Shown: positions 20,244 to 32,928 of the stretch, piece after piece
How the letters are laid out: each line of letters opens with the position of its first letter
How positions within the stretch are numbered: position 1 is the stretch's first letter
From: Lampris incognitus
Taxonomy: Eukaryota > Chordata > Actinopteri > Lampriformes > Lampridae
NCBI RefSeq assembly: GCF_029633865.1
Contig: NW_026611076.1
Location: forward strand, 1,550,001-1,614,000
Direction of reading: 5' to 3'
Length of the DNA: 64,000 nucleotides
Program-made: the position numbers and the translations under genes
Notes under the pieces: model-generated
The model's input: only the letters and a program-made list of their open reading frames with translations
What the model was told of the DNA's origin: nothing
The model's database searches: none

Positions 20244-23200
20244 GCTTACCAGGACCAAGGGAGATCCTAGTAAGCCGCCTTTCCTTCTCCCGTGGGTCCG
20301 AATCTCGCGGCCATCTTGTTCCTATTGCCTTAGTCTGGGCGGGCCAGAGACTTTCCCTTGGAGCCCTGATTGATTCCGGAGCAGATGATAGTTTTATGGA
20401 CCTTGACTTTGCCTCGCAGGCAGACATTCCCCTTGAGTCTCTTGGGACCCCCATTGATGCGTTTGCCTTGGATGACCGGAGATTAGCCTGTATCACACAG
20501 CGGACCGTCCCCGTTACTCTCACCGTTGCAGGTAACCACACAGAGACAATGCAATTTTACATCATACGTTCCCCGCTTAATCCAGTTATCTTGGGACGCC
20601 CCTGGCTCAGACACCATGAACCCCACATCTCTTGGTCCACAGGCACAGTCCTTGGATGGGGCTCTACTTGCCATGCCCAATGCCTTCGTGCAGCTCCTAG
20701 TGCTACGCCTTTGAGCTCGCCTACTCCCCTGCCTCCTGATCTCTCCTCCGTGCCCCCTGTGTATCATGACCTTGGTGAGGTATTTAGCAAGACCCGTGCT
20801 AAGTCACTCCCGCCTCACCGCCCGTATGATTGCGCCATTGATCTCCGTCCTGGGGCTACTCTTCCTAGTAGCCGCCTCTACAACTTGTCACTCCCTGAGA
20901 AGGCGACCATGGATGAGTACATCACCGAGTCCCTTGCTGCAGGTCTCATCAAGCCCTCGTCTTCCTCTGTTGCTGCAGGGTTCTTTTTTGTGAAGAAGAA
21001 GGACGGGGGACTTCGACCTTGTATTGACTACCGGCAACTGAACGCAATCACCATCAAGAACAAGTACCCGCTTCCACTTATGAGTTCGACTTTTGAGCCT
21101 CTCTCACAGGCGACCATCTTCACCAAGCTAGACCTGAGGAGCGCTTACCACCTCGTGCGAATCAGGGAAGGCGATGAGGGAAGACCGCCTTCAAAACACC
21201 CCGAGGCCACTATGAGTACTTGGTGATGCCGTTCGGACTCACAAACGCACCAGCAGTGTTTCAGGCGTTTATGAACGACGTACTCCGTGACATGTTGGAT
21301 GTGTTTGTCGTCGTTTACCTGGACGACATCCTCATTTTCTCCCAGTCTCTTGAGGAACACGTCCAGCATGTTCGCAGGGTACTGGAGCGCCTCCTCCAGA
21401 ACCAACTCTACGTCAAGGCGGAGAAGTGCCTGTTTCACTCCCCCTCTGTGGATTACTTGGGATTCATCGTAGAGAAGGGACGGACCAGAGCAGATCCCCG
21501 CAAGGTCCAGACAGTGGTGGACTGGCCGGAACCTACCAACCGTAAGGAGCTGCAGAGTTTTCTAGGGTTCGCAAATTTCTACCGGAGATTCATTCGCAAC
21601 TACAGCCAGCTGGCAGAACCGCTTACTGCGTTGACCTCCCCAGCCAAACCCTTCATCTGGTCTCCTGCTGCCAGCTCTGCTTTCCAAGTCCTCAAGACAA
21701 GGTTCATCTCGGCCCCAGTGCTGCTCCATCCTGACCCCAAGAGACAATTCGTGGTAGAGGTTGATGCCTCGGATTCAGGCGTAGGGGGGGGTGCTCTCCC
21801 AGCGGTCGGCTGAGGACCAGAAACTCCATCCTTGTGCCTTTTTCTCCCGCCGATTTCTGCCGGCCGAGCAGAATTATGACGTTGGAAACCGGGAGTTACT
21901 GGCTGTAGTGGCTGCTCTGGAGGAATGGCGCCACTGGCTCGAGGGCGCTGAGCACCCGTTTCTCATCTGGACGGACCACAAGAACTTGACTCACCTGAGG
22001 GCAGCCAAACGTCTCAACAGTCGTCAGGCTCGGTGGGCTGGCTTCCTTAGTCGTTTCAACTATGTTCTGACTTACCGTCCTGGGACACGCAACGTAAAGG
22101 CTGACATCCTGTCTCGGCTACACCCGAAGGAAGGCGCGTTTGAAGAGCCTGAACCCATCCTCCCTGCGGCTAGAGTGGTCGGTGTGGTCACTTTTGGTCT
22201 TGAGTCGGCTGTTCGCACTGCCCAACGTGCTCAACCCGCTCCGAGTAACGTGCCACCCCGTCGCCTCTTCGTCCCAGATGCTGTTCGGTCTCGAGTTCTT
22301 CAGTGGGGTCATAGCAGTCGTTTCTCCTGTCACCCAGGAGTTAGTCGTACCCAGTCGTTCATCGCTCGGCGCTTCTGGTGGCCAACTATGCGGGAGGATG
22401 TCAAGAGCTTTGTAGCGGCCTGCACTGTTTGCGCCCGCAGCAAGGCCTCTCACCAGGCGCCATCTGGTCTGTTGCAGCCACTCCCTATTCCTAGCCGCCC
22501 CTGGTCTCACGTGGCTTTGGATTTCGTTTCCGGACTACCACCTTCTCGGGGAAACACTGTGGTTCTCACCGTCATAGACCGTTTCAGCAAGGGCGTCCAT
22601 CTGATAGCCCTTCCCAAACTTCCTTCGGCTGCTGAGACCGCGGACCTCTTGATGCAACATGTCTTCTGGCTTCATGGCCTGCCATCAGATGTAGTCTCCG
22701 ATAGAGGTCCTCAGTTCACCTCACAAGTGTGGCGTGCATTTTGTAAAGGCATCGGAGCCACAGTAAGTCTGTCTTCGGGCTACCACCCCCAAACAAATGG
22801 TCAGACCGAGAGGGCAAACCAGAGCATGGAGACAGCGTTGCGTTGTGTATGTAACAGCAAGCCCTCCACCTGGAGTGACTACCTACCGTGGGTAGAGTAC
22901 GCCACCAATTCCCTGGTCAGCTCTGCATCTGGACTTTCTCCATTCGAGGCATCCCTGGGGTATCAACCTCCCCTGTTCGACCCACAGCAGGATGAAGTGG
23001 CCGTTCCCTCCGTACAGCTCCACTTGCGACGCTGTCAGCGTGTCTGGAGGACCATCCGGACAGCACTGCTCAAGGCTGGGGAGCGCGCTCGCAGAGGGGC
23101 TGACCGGCGACGTACCCCTGCGCCGGAGTACAAGAAGGGACAGAGGGTCTGGCTGTCCACGAAGGACGTTCCCCTCCAGACAACCGACAAGAAACTCTCG

Positions 23201-23713
23201 CCCCGCTTCATTGGTCCTTTTGAAGTCCAGAAAGTCCTGAGCCCGGCAGCTGTTCGGCTGAAGCTGCCTTCCTCCATGCACATTCATCCTGTCTTCCACG
23301 TCTCTCGAGTTAAGCCCGTCTCCAGCAGTCCTCTTATGCCCCCGGTTCCTGAGCCTCCGCCTCCGGAATTTGTAGATGGTCATCCTCAATGGAAGGTCCG
23401 CCGGCTGCTTAAAGTCCGGCGCTGTGGCCGCGGGTTCCAGTATCTCGCGGACTGGGCAGGTTATGGACCTGAGGAGCGCAGTTGGATTTCGCGGAAGCTC
23501 ATTATGGATCCCTCTCTCCTCGCCGACTTCTACCGTGCCCACCCGGGGGCGCCAGGTCAGTCGCCAGGTGGCTCCCGTAGAGGGGGGGGTACTGTTACGT
23601 CTCGCCGCTCCACACCCGCTCTGCAGTGTAACCTTGGCCAAGGCTCAACGTCTCCCCGCTCCACACCCGCTCTGCATTGTAAGCGTACCCGGAGCTCTGC
23701 CAACTCCACCTGA
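20201..23713 (+). pseudogene. pol: Pol of sushi element with chromodomain, broken by two indels
   Basis: The protease motif LIDSGADDSFM is at about 20365-20398, so the frame is open well before its first ATG at 20396. The reverse transcriptase breaks at about 21175 inside the REGDE region and resumes as MPFGLTNAP, with YLDDILIF at about 21316. RNase H ([11 protein letters not shown]) is broken again by an eight-base G run at 21783-21790. The last frame (21791-23713) carries the rest of RNase H, the integrase ([32 protein letters not shown]) and a chromodomain at about 23385-23545 ([15 protein letters not shown]). The frame runs past the LTR start at 23593 and stops at 23713 inside the LTR. 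Homopolymer indels could be real or assembly errors. Confidence 0.9.
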
Positions 23714-24203
23714 TGCCTGTTTCCTCGTTACCCCTCCACTCACCTGTTGGCAATCACCTCCCTATATCTGGCTGTGTCACTCTCAGCTTGTTGCCAGTTC
23801 GTGCCGTTCCCTGGGAGAGTACTTGTGCTTGTCCTGCTCATCGAAGTTTGTTTACTTACCTGGATCTTCCCTGGAGATTTCTCTGTTGGACCTTCCTCGT
23901 TGCTCCCCTTCCCCTGTGCGCTGCTTTCCGTTTACGAAGAGGATTTCTTCACTCCAGCGTTGCTGTGATTTTCCGTTCTCCTTTGGTATCCTCCTGTTTA
24001 CCCCCCCTCCTGCCTGGATTAAGGGCCGACTCCACTGTTCCCGGATTAAAGGGCGACTCCACGGTTCCCGGCTTAAAGGTGGACTTCGCGTTTCCTGGTG
24101 AAAGTGGACTTCCTGAGTTTTCTCTTCAATAAATTAGCCTGTTGGTCCCGCTATATTGTGCCTTCTGTGTTTGTGCTCTTGGGGTCGGGTGCAAACCCTA
24201 ACA
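23593..24203 (+). repeat. 3' LTR of sushi element (611 bp)
   Basis: Near-identical to 18501-19114, preceded by a polypurine tract (agaggggggggtac). AATAAA is at 24128-24133. Followed by CCATT. Confidence 0.95.
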
Positions 24204-24224
24204 CCATTAGTGCTACAGATCCAT

Positions 24225-27200
24225 TCATCTATGTGAGGTCACAAAGTCTTTGTATCGCTGCGGCTGCACAACAGAGCGGCCTGATCTGGTGGTAACAGGG
24301 TTGGCCCTGTCACCAGTGTTCTTGGTTTTGTTTCCTGCTAAGACACTGCGAGAAGGAACACTCTCTGAATGTCCGGGTTCAACACTCTCTGGCTGAGCAG
24401 CCTTGGCTTTGAGCAAGAGTCTTTTTGCTGTCTTAACAGCTGACTCAGCTTTGCCGTTGCTTTCCGGGTAACCTGGTGATGAGGTTTTATGTTGAAATCC
24501 CCACAGTCGACTGAACTTCTGGAATTCTTGTGACGAATACTGTGGGCCATTGTCCGAGATTACAATATCTGGGATACCTTGGCGGGCAAAATGAGCTTTC
24601 AGCTTCCGTATCACTGTGGTTGACTTGGTATCTGCCAGGTAATCTATTTCCCAAAAATTTGAGAAAAAATCAACAATTATGAGGTAGTCTTTGTTTTCAA
24701 ACATGAACAGATCCGTGCCCACCTTTGCCCACGGCCTGCTTGGCACATCATGTGACATTAGTGTTTCTTTTTGTTGTTTAATGTCCATTGATCTGCAGAT
24801 GTCACACTTTGCTATATATGATTTTATTTGGTCGTTCATGCCCTGCCAATAGACACACTCCCTAGCCCTCCGTAGGCATCCTTCCACACCCAGATGTGAT
24901 GCGTGTAGGCGGCAAGTGATGTCTTTCCTCAATGCATCAGGGATGACAGCGCGCTCACTCCTGAACACTATTCCATCTTGGTGGCTTAACTCCTCTTGGA
25001 ATGAGAAGTAGGGCTTGATTTCCCTTGGTGTTTTTGACTTATCGTCAGGCCATCCTTGCTGCATCATTTTGATGAGAAGCTGCAGTGTTTCATCCTCTTT
25101 TGTGGCAGATCGTGTATCATGTAGCCTGTCTGCTGCGATAGGTAAGTGTTGTGCCATGTTGACAGTCTCTAGTTCTGCATCCGGTGCACTCTCAGGAAGA
25201 TAAGCTCTGCTCAGAGTGTCTGCTAGCAGCATGTCTCTACCTGGCACATATACTACATCTAGATCATACTTTTGTATGCGCAGCATCATTCCCTGCAGCC
25301 TTTTGGGTGCACTTAGTAGAGGTTTTCTCACTATTGTTTCCAACGGCTTGTCATCACTTTGCACCATCACTTTTCGGCCGTATGTGTACTGGTGAAATCT
25401 TTCCATGCTAAAAACCATTGCTAAGAACTCCTTTTCTATTTGTGCATACCCACGCTCTGTTTGAGTGAGTGCTCTGCTTGCAAATGCTATTGGCTTACCC
25501 ATCTGCATGAGCGCTGTGCCTAAACCTGTGTCTGAAGCGTCACACTGCACTGTGAGTTCCTCATCTGGGTTGTAATATTTCAGTACTGGGACCTTTGCTA
25601 TAGTTTCTTTCAATTTGAGGAAAGCCTCCTCATGCTGTGCTGTCCAGTTCCACTCCCTGTTTTTGTGTGTCAAATCTCTCAACACTATGCACTGGTCTGA
25701 GAGGTGGGGACAAAACTTGGCTAGATAATTTACCATACCTAGCAGCCTTTCCACTCCTTTCACATCAGTCGGTGCCGGCATCTTCTCAACGGCAAGCACT
25801 TTCTCTGGATCCGCCCTGAGTCCATCAGCCGTCAGGCGGTGTCCAATGTATGTGGTCTCCTTTTGTCTCAGCTTGAATTTGTCTTTGTTCAGCTTGATGT
25901 TCTTTTGTCTGCATCTTTCAAGAAACAGTCTCAGTTTTCCATCATGGTCACGCTCAGCTTCCTCCTGTGTTTCCCCTTGGCCTGTGATCAGTACATCGTC
26001 AGCTATAATGTACAAGCCCGGTACACCGTCCAGCGCTTGTGTGAGCTTTCTCTGAAAGATTTCTGGGGCCGGACTTATCCCCATTGGCATCCTCAGCCAC
26101 CTGTAACGTCCGAATGGAGTGGCAAATGTTGTTAAATAGCTGGACTCCTCCTCCAGCTGCACATGCCAGAATCCACTCTTGACATCACACACTGTGAACA
26201 CTTTTGCTTTTGACAAGTCCGGTAAAATGTCCTCAATGGTTGGCAGTGGGAAGTGACTGCGCTTTAGAGGTTTGTTCAAAGGCTTGGGATCGATACACAC
26301 TCTTGGTTTCCCACTTGGTTTCTGTACCACCACCATTGCACTGATCCAATCTGTACTGCATTCCACAGGTGTTATGATCCCTCTTTGCTGTAGGTCCTGT
26401 AGCTCGTCCTTCAGTGGTTTCATCATGGCGACTGGGACCCGCCTCTTTGGCAGCTGTACTGGTTTCACTGTGCTGTCCACCTCTATTTTGTATTTTCCCT
26501 CGAGGCAGCCATCGCCAATGAACACATCAGCATACTCATCTTTAATTTGTCCCATTATCCACTGTCCTGTTGTTGTTTCTGTTGTGACGATACTGTCTAT
26601 TGTCATGATGTTTTCATATTGCACTTTTATCAATTTCATGGCCTCACTGGCTCTCCTACCCAGCAGAGGCACTGTACCAGCTCCATTCACCACCTGGAAC
26701 TCTAAGCGATATAGCTTGTTGTTTCTCGGGTTTCTTATTTTCACTTTACATTTTCCCAGTGGTTTTAATTTGGTTTTATTGTACATTACTAGTACACTCT
26801 CCGTGTGTTCTAATTTGGCATCTGGATTCAGCAGGTTAATTGGGATGATATTGCAACTGGCACCACAGTCTATTTGGAATTTGATCATGTCCTTGCCTAG
26901 AAGCATGCCAGCATAGAGAAGCTGAGTTTTCTTCATTTTCTCAGTTTCTTTTACACAGGTGATAATATCTTCATATTCATCACTCTCAGATTCAGTTGTT
27001 ATTTTACTCACATATTTCCTTTTCCTTAGTTCCGGTTTTACTCTGCATTTTGCTGCAAAGTGGTTCTCTTTTCCACACTTTGTGCACTTCTTCCCAAACG
27101 CTGGGCACTTTTGTTTACTTTTCTCATGCGTTTTTCCACAATATCTGCACTCCACAGTGTTGCTCGTCTGTTTCCGATACTGTGCTCCTTGCACTGCATG

Positions 27201-27796
27201 TACCTCTTCCACCATCGATCCCGAGATGGTTTTCACATTGTCCTTTGAGAGCTCAGCGGCTCTGCACAGCTGCAAACATGTGTCCAGTGTCAAGTTTTTC
27301 TCTCGGAGCAGTCTTTCTCTTACGATTGTGTTGTTACCTCCACACACAATCCGATCCCGAATGAGCGAGTCTCTCACTGTCCCAAAGTTGCATGTTCTTG
27401 CCAACACTCTCAGTTCCATGACATAATGGTCTATATTTTCACTGGTGCCCTGGTTTTTTGAAAAAAACGATAACGTTCCACAGTCTCGTTAACGCTGGGG
27501 TCGCAGTGATCATCAAACTTCTCGATAACGTCATCTAACGTCCATGCATCCTTCGGTGTGTTGCCCAGTAACGTGTCCATAACTTCCCTGCCGCTCTCCC
27601 CGACAAGATAGCTGAACAGTTTCATCTTCTGTTTGTCATCGGCGTCAGCCATGGCTAAATCCACATACAGAGCAAACTCGTCCCTCCAGGTCTTCCATGT
27701 CCTCAAACGGTTGCTTGAGTCCAGACATAACGTTTGCGGTGGTTTAAGCCCATCCATGTCACACGGCAGTCTCACGCTAGCAGCTAATGCTAACAT
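24225..27796 (-). pseudogene. gag-pol: Gag-Pol of Mag-like element with one gag frameshift and a shortened integrase
   Basis: Gag starts at the ATG at 27796. A one-base indel in a homopolymer region near 27460 breaks it; the rest, about 1060 residues, is one open frame to 24225. It contains two zinc motifs (CRYCGKTHEKSKQKC and CTKCGKENHFAAKC) and a protease with DCGAS in place of DTG/DSG. The RT motif is IADDVLI, and RNase H has CDASDTGLGTAL. The integrase has an HHCC region and the D, D, E residues (DLFMFE, SDNGPQ, NGKAESAVK). After the catalytic glutamate only about 75 residues remain, fewer than usual for the clade, so I infer an internal deletion after LLLKAKAAQ. A fused Gag-Pol frame is usual for Mag elements. 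Confidence 0.88.
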
Positions 27797-27878
27797 ATAC
27801 TGAACGTTGCTTAGGAACACTAACCGCTCTCCCGCTCCTAGAAACTTTTCCGCACCAAACTTCAAACCGAGTCGTCCG

Positions 27879-27890
27879 CCGCTGCCACCA
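27879..27890 (-). promoter_or_regulatory. Primer-binding site complementary to tRNA-Leu
   Basis: On the minus strand TGGTGGCAGCGG directly follows the 5' LTR. It is an exact complement of a common vertebrate tRNA-Leu 3' end with CCA. Confidence 0.85.
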
Positions 27891-28091
27891 TGTTAAAGTG
27901 TGTTGTTACCTTCTACTAATGAGACGTTACAACTCGTTTCAACCCCACGGGGCTATAAACTTTAATAATAACTTCGGCACGTAAGGTTATGCATCATGCT
28001 CGGTCCGTTATTCCAGGTGCAACAACCTAATCGACCCCTGTGTAAACAAGGAACTAAACAATGGTTCCTAACAATAGTTCCTATTGTTACA
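27891..28091 (-). repeat. 5' LTR of Mag-like element (201 bp)
   Basis: Partner of 18186-18386, with two substitutions by eye, abutting the primer site on one side and ACTGT on the other. Confidence 0.95.
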
Positions 28092-28096
28092 ACTGT

Positions 28097-29253
28097 AACA
28101 GTCCGTCACCGTGGTTACCGTTGCGGGCCTGTTGTTGTTGAAAGTGAACGCTGGCCTAAAAACTGTCCGGGCCACTTCGCTTGTTTACTGACCGACCAAG
28201 CATAAATAAAAGCACGTGCAGACTTGGGATGGGTACCGGTACTCACGGAACCCGGGCCAAGGTGATGAGTAGCCAAAGCAGGCTGGGAGAAGAGAAGAGA
28301 GCTGAAGAGAGGCAGAGATGAGGGGGGGAATGGCGACAGACGCTCCACCGTGAGCGCAGGTCGGAGAAGTAGAGGCGACGAATGGCGCGAAGAATCCTAA
28401 CACACACAGCAACACGAACAGTCACAGGCACCAAGAAGAGAAACGGTCTCCGTTGTTGTCCATCCGAAGAGCTTTCCTTCACTGGTCCACACACCACGAC
28501 TGTCGATCCTGAATCAACAGCATAGACTAAATGACCAAGTCCAAATACCAGCTCGTTTTAACCTAGCAGCAACTTGTCACTTAGCTAGCGTTAGCAACAC
28601 TCGTTAGCTAACATGATTATGAATGAATCGGTAGCTAGCCTAGCGGCTAGGCTAACCGCTAGCCGCGATTAGCTTATAACACTCTTCTAACACAACAACG
28701 AGTAGTCACAGTTTTACACAATAGTTCCAGAAACATGTATTTACCTCTGGGATATCCTATAAGTACACACGAGTCCACAGGAGTCACAATCCGTTGATCC
28801 AACGTTGTGTACAAACAGCTAACGTTACAACACAGAGAAGCTTCGGTTCATTCGTCTTCGTCGTCTAGCTTTCTGACCGCTTTACCTCAAATCACCGATG
28901 TCAAACTTCTATGTCCCGCCCCTTATCTCAGCATACATACGGGTTGGCTAGTTACAGTAAACAGTGACCTATGAAAACAAAGAAAAGGGATGAATGACAT
29001 AATCATCCAGATAGAGGAAAAGATTAGCAATGGGCAGCAACCATACTGTAAACACTTGAAATAAACAAGGCCCATGAGCGAACTGGCATTAGGGCTAACT
29101 GTATAACTGATACACTCAACTTGTAACCATTGTAAATAGCAGTGTATATAACCATGAAGAGAATATAGCTTATTTATCAGATGAACTGTAACTTATTTAT
29201 TTATCTTATTTATTGTAGCTTCATACAGTAGCTCAATTAAGCACTGGGCTACA
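28097..29253 (-). repeat. 5' LTR of PNMA-Gag element, distal part
   Basis: Continues the LTR after the second ACTGT copy (28092-28096) and ends CTACA immediately before CAAG and the LINE. Read on the minus strand it starts TGTAGCCCAG. It contains several 'gctagc/gttagc' motifs and no convincing gene. The total LTR would be about 1658 bp. Confidence 0.7.
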
Positions 29254-32200
29254 CAAGAAACCCACAGATTATCCTCTGATGTGAACGGACTAGCTAATAC
29301 ATATTTCAAGGTTGTGGCATCATCGTGCGCAAACAGTAGAACGAGAGGGGTAGCGTTACTCTGCCGCCGCAGATTAAATATGGTTGTGCATTAGTGTTTC
29401 TCTGACCTTAACTTTGGTTAAGGTTTTTGTTGAAGGGCGGCGTATTGCTCTTGTATCTGCGTATGCTCCTAATGGCTGTGTCAAAGACTTTTTCAATCTA
29501 CTTACTGTCACTATGTTAAAATATTCCGATTGTGCTTTCGTTGTGGGGGCCGATTGTAACGCGGTCATGAATAATGTGCTGGACAGATCAGGGAGTAGTG
29601 CATCGCATGACCAAAAGGCGGCGTCGGATATGCTCGTAAGGTGGGCTGATGAGGTGGGTGTGATGGACCTTTGGAGAAGGTTTAATCCATCTGCTAAGAC
29701 TTCTCATTTTATTCAGCAAGGCATACGTCCTTCTCGAGGATCGATTATATTTTTGTCTCGCAGGGCTTATTCCAAAATATTGATAATGTTATATTTGTGC
29801 CCATGACCCTTGTCGATCACAAAGCAGTGTTAGCTAAGGCCTCTATCCACCCTTCTTTAAACAAGGCCCCTCGCTGGCGCTTCAACACCTCCCTCCTGAA
29901 TGATGAGTCATTTAAGACACAGTTTGTGGCTGCTATGAAAGACTTTTTAGTTATTAATGTCGGATCAGTTGGTGACCCAAGGATTCTTTGGAATGCGATT
30001 AAGGGTTTTATTTTGAATAATACTACAGTATATACTTCGACGAGGGCTAGGAAGCTTTGTGATCTTGAAAATAGGTTTATCGCTCTGGACAGTCAGTTAC
30101 AGGCCAAATACAGTGACAGCACAGCCTTACAGCGCAATTTAGTTAAAAAAGAAATAAATTCTCTCCTTAAACGAAGAGCTGAATTCCAAATACACCGCAC
30201 AAGGCAGATTTATTATTTTAATGGGGCAAGGCCGAGTCATCTGCTTGCTATGCGTTTGAAATCTAATGAACATTTTGTTGATATTTCTGCTGTCAAGGAT
30301 GCTGATGGCGTAGTCAGATCTGATCCTGTGCAGGTGAACAAGGTATTCCAGTCCTTTTATGTAGACCTGTACGCCTCTGAGGTTACTCCAGATGCAGCCA
30401 AGCATAAAGATTTTCTAGACAATCTCGTACTACCTCGTCTCACAGAAGAGGAATCTGCCTCACTGAACTCTCCTGTCACTCTGGATGAGTTGAAGGAGGC
30501 GGTTAAGGCTATGCACAGAGGCAAATCGCCTGGGTGTGATGGCATCCCTCCCGAATTCTATTTAACTTTTTGGGAAGTTCTGGGTCCACACCTTCTCAAC
30601 ATGATATTGTTTTCTATTGATGAAGGGTCTCTCGCAAGGGATGTGAATATTGCTATTATTTAATTATTATTGAAGAAAGGCAAAGATCCCACTGAATGTG
30701 GCAATTATAGACCTCTTTCTCTGCTGAATGCTGATGTTAAGATTTACGCTAAAACTTTAGCAGGCCGCCTCCAAAATTATATGCTTAAGTTAGTACACTG
30801 CGACCAGACTGGGTTTATCAGAACAAGGCTGGCCTCTGACAATGTCAGACGTTTGCTCCACATTATTGACAAAGCTTCTAGCATTAGATCGCCTGCTGCT
30901 GTGCTGTCACTTGATGCTCTTAAAGCTTTTGACCGCCTTGAGTGGTCTTTTCTCTGGTCTGTGCTGGCTGCCATGGGTATCGGTGATCCCTTTATTAATA
31001 TGATTAGGGTGATGTATGCTAACCCTACTGCTAGAGTTCTTACCGGGAAGACTTCTTCACCCTTGTTTGATATAGCCAGGGGCTCCAGGCATGGTTGTCC
31101 CCTTAGCCCCCTGCTGTTTGCGCTCTCACTGGAACCCCTAGCACAGACTATTAGGCAGTCTGATCTCGTTGCTCCCCTCGTGCTCAATGGTACCTCTCAC
31201 CTTATTTCGTTATACGCGGACGATTGTCTCCTGTATGTAGCCGATGCCCCCAAATCAATTCCTCCTCTCCTGGATATTTTTGACCAATTTAGTTCCTTAT
31301 CGGGTTACAGAATTAATTGGACAAAATCAGCGTTATTGCCCCTGAACGAGGCCATGCGGTCGGCCGTACTTCCCCCGCTTGTTCCGATTGTAAGCCACTT
31401 CAAATATTTAGGGATTGACATCTTTCCGTCTCTGACAGTCACAACAAAATCTAACTTCGACTTGACCTTTAAGAAGGTCTCTGAGGACATGATTAGATGG
31501 GCTTCAATGCCCGATTCCATTCGTGCTAGGGTTTCCATCGTCAAGATGAATATATTGCTGCGGGTTAATTGTGTTAGCTCTATGCTCCCTCTTCCGCCCC
31601 CTCCTCGGTACTGGGATAGACTCCATTCAGCGATTACCAAATTCGTCTGGAAGAACAAGCCTCCTCGCCTCAAACGCACGACCATGAATGGTAACAGATC
31701 AGATGGTGGCGTTGCGCTCCCTTACTTAAAGTATTACTGTTGGGCCTACACCTTGCGTTCACTTCCGACCTGGCTCGATCCTGGTGCAGAGGTCGCGTCG
31801 AAATCTTTGGAAGAAAACTTGGTTCACCCCATACGACTAGCAGATTTACTGTTTTCTAATATTTCTACTGCCCAGTGTAGGAAACGATTTGGCCCCATCA
31901 TATCACACCGGGTTGCTGTCTGGAGATCTGTGGAGTCGGCATGTAAGATCACCGCTAAGTGGAACGTTTGGCCTCCTATATTTTACAACCAAGGTCTCCG
32001 AGTTGATCGTCGTCCTATCCCGCATAATAGCTGGTCCAGTAGGGGTGTACACTCTCTTGGTAATCTGTGTGATGACCGTGGTCTGCGCTCTTTTGAGGAT
32101 CTCAGGAATCAATATGATTTACCGGCCTGGTCTTTTTTTTTCTATCTTCAGTTGAGGGCTTCCATGAAGGCTCACGTGGTGCCGTGGCTCTCTTCTCCCC

Positions 32201-32928
32201 CAGTGCATCCACTTTATAGAATAATTAGTGAAAAGGTTAGTACTAGGGGTTTAATTTCTGTGCTGTATGGCTTTATCCTGGAAAGAACATACAAACCCCT
32301 TGCGCTGGACACAATTTGGAGAACAGATGTGCCCGATCTGGATACTGAGTTCTGTTGGGAGACGGTGTGGTCTAGTATTCTCTTAGCGTCTAGGAATCCA
32401 GATCATCAGCAGATACACTATAATTTTATACATCGGACATATCGCACCCCACAACAGAGGTTTTGTATGAAACTTGCTGATAGCCCAAACTGTACACTTT
32501 GTTCGCTGAATGTGGTTGGAACCTTCTTTCATATGGTCTGGGAATGTCCAAGGGTGAAAGGGTTTTGGGAAATGGTTGCTGATAAATTGTCCCAATTTTT
32601 GTCGATTACTGTACCCGCTGAGCCTGCGGTATTACTTCTCAATGACTTCTCTGCACTACATGTACCACTAATCAAGCAGCACATATTGCTTGCGGGACTC
32701 ATAGCAGCCAAGAAGATGGTTGCTATGCGTTGGAAAGCTCCAGGTGATTTGTCATCTCGTCATTGGTCCCTCTTATATCTGGACATTGTATATTTGGAGC
32801 TCTCGACAGCAAGGATCCATGGAGCAAGGGCTGGAATTATAGACATGTGGAATTCTGTGGCCGCTGAGTTGAAGAACTTTATTGACCGAGTACTGTATGC
32901 TGTTTCTTTTTTGCAAATTTTTCTGTAG
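29254..32928 (+). pseudogene. LINE ORF2 remainder: endonuclease, reverse transcriptase, C-terminal zinc motif
   Basis: The frame resumes with QETH and continues the endonuclease, with AYAPNG at about 29463 and GADCNAVMN at about 29550. It has a stop at about 29391, a frameshift before 29430 and another near 29735. The reverse transcriptase begins in the 29797-30663 frame and is interrupted by TAA at 30661-30663. It then continues to 32928, with NYRPLSLLN, SLDALKAFD and the catalytic YADD at about 31213. A C-terminal Cys-Cys-His-Cys motif (CTLC...H...C) lies near 32490-32550. At least four lesions make it inactive. The combination of AP endonuclease, RT and CCHC points to the L1/Tx1 group rather than L2 or RTE. 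Confidence 0.88.

Larger units (their letters stand above)
18501..24203 (+). mobile_element. Sushi-type chromovirus (Ty3/Gypsy with chromodomain), innermost insertion
   Basis: LTRs of 614 and 611 bp differ mainly in a C run and one substitution. The element is flanked by CCATT at 18496-18500 and 24204-24208. The Gag resembles the sushi/PEG10/RTL group, pol lies in the -1 frame relative to gag, and a chromodomain follows the integrase. The primer site is complementary to the predicted 5' end of the element's own RNA, as in self-primed Tf1/sushi elements. Pol has two indels. It is the youngest member of the nest by LTR identity. Confidence 0.93.
18186..28091 (-). mobile_element. Mag-like Ty3/Gypsy retrotransposon, split by a sushi element
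   Basis: Two 201-bp LTRs (two mismatches by eye) at 18186-18386 and 27891-28091 are flanked by the 5-bp duplication ACTGT (18181-18185 and 28092-28096). The primer site abutting the right LTR is the exact complement of a tRNA-Leu 3' end. Gag and Pol form one frame broken once near 27460. The RT active site reads ADDV, as in the Mag clade. The plus-strand chromovirus at 18501-24203 sits between pol and the 3' LTR. Confidence 0.92.
12214..29253 (-). mobile_element. Ty3/Gypsy element with PNMA-like Gag, itself split by a Mag-like element
   Basis: Both outer ends read TGTAAC...CTACA on the plus strand and are flanked by CAAG at 12210-12213 and 29254-29257. The order on the minus strand is 5' LTR (29253 down to 17685, interrupted), primer site, gag, pol, and a stub of 3' LTR. 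The 5' LTR pieces sum to about 1.66 kb, whereas only about 50 bp of LTR remains at the left end, so the 3' LTR is deleted. Gag resembles vertebrate PNMA proteins, which are thought to derive from such elements. Confidence 0.85.

Noticed and set aside
20396-21226. ATG at 20396 as the pol start of the sushi element
   Set aside because: The protease active-site motif LIDSGADD lies upstream of it, so translation must enter from the gag overlap.
26272-27426. Plus-strand frames of up to 214 codons
   Set aside because: Antisense shadows of the Mag-like Gag-Pol, rich in Cys and Ser as expected of reverse frames.
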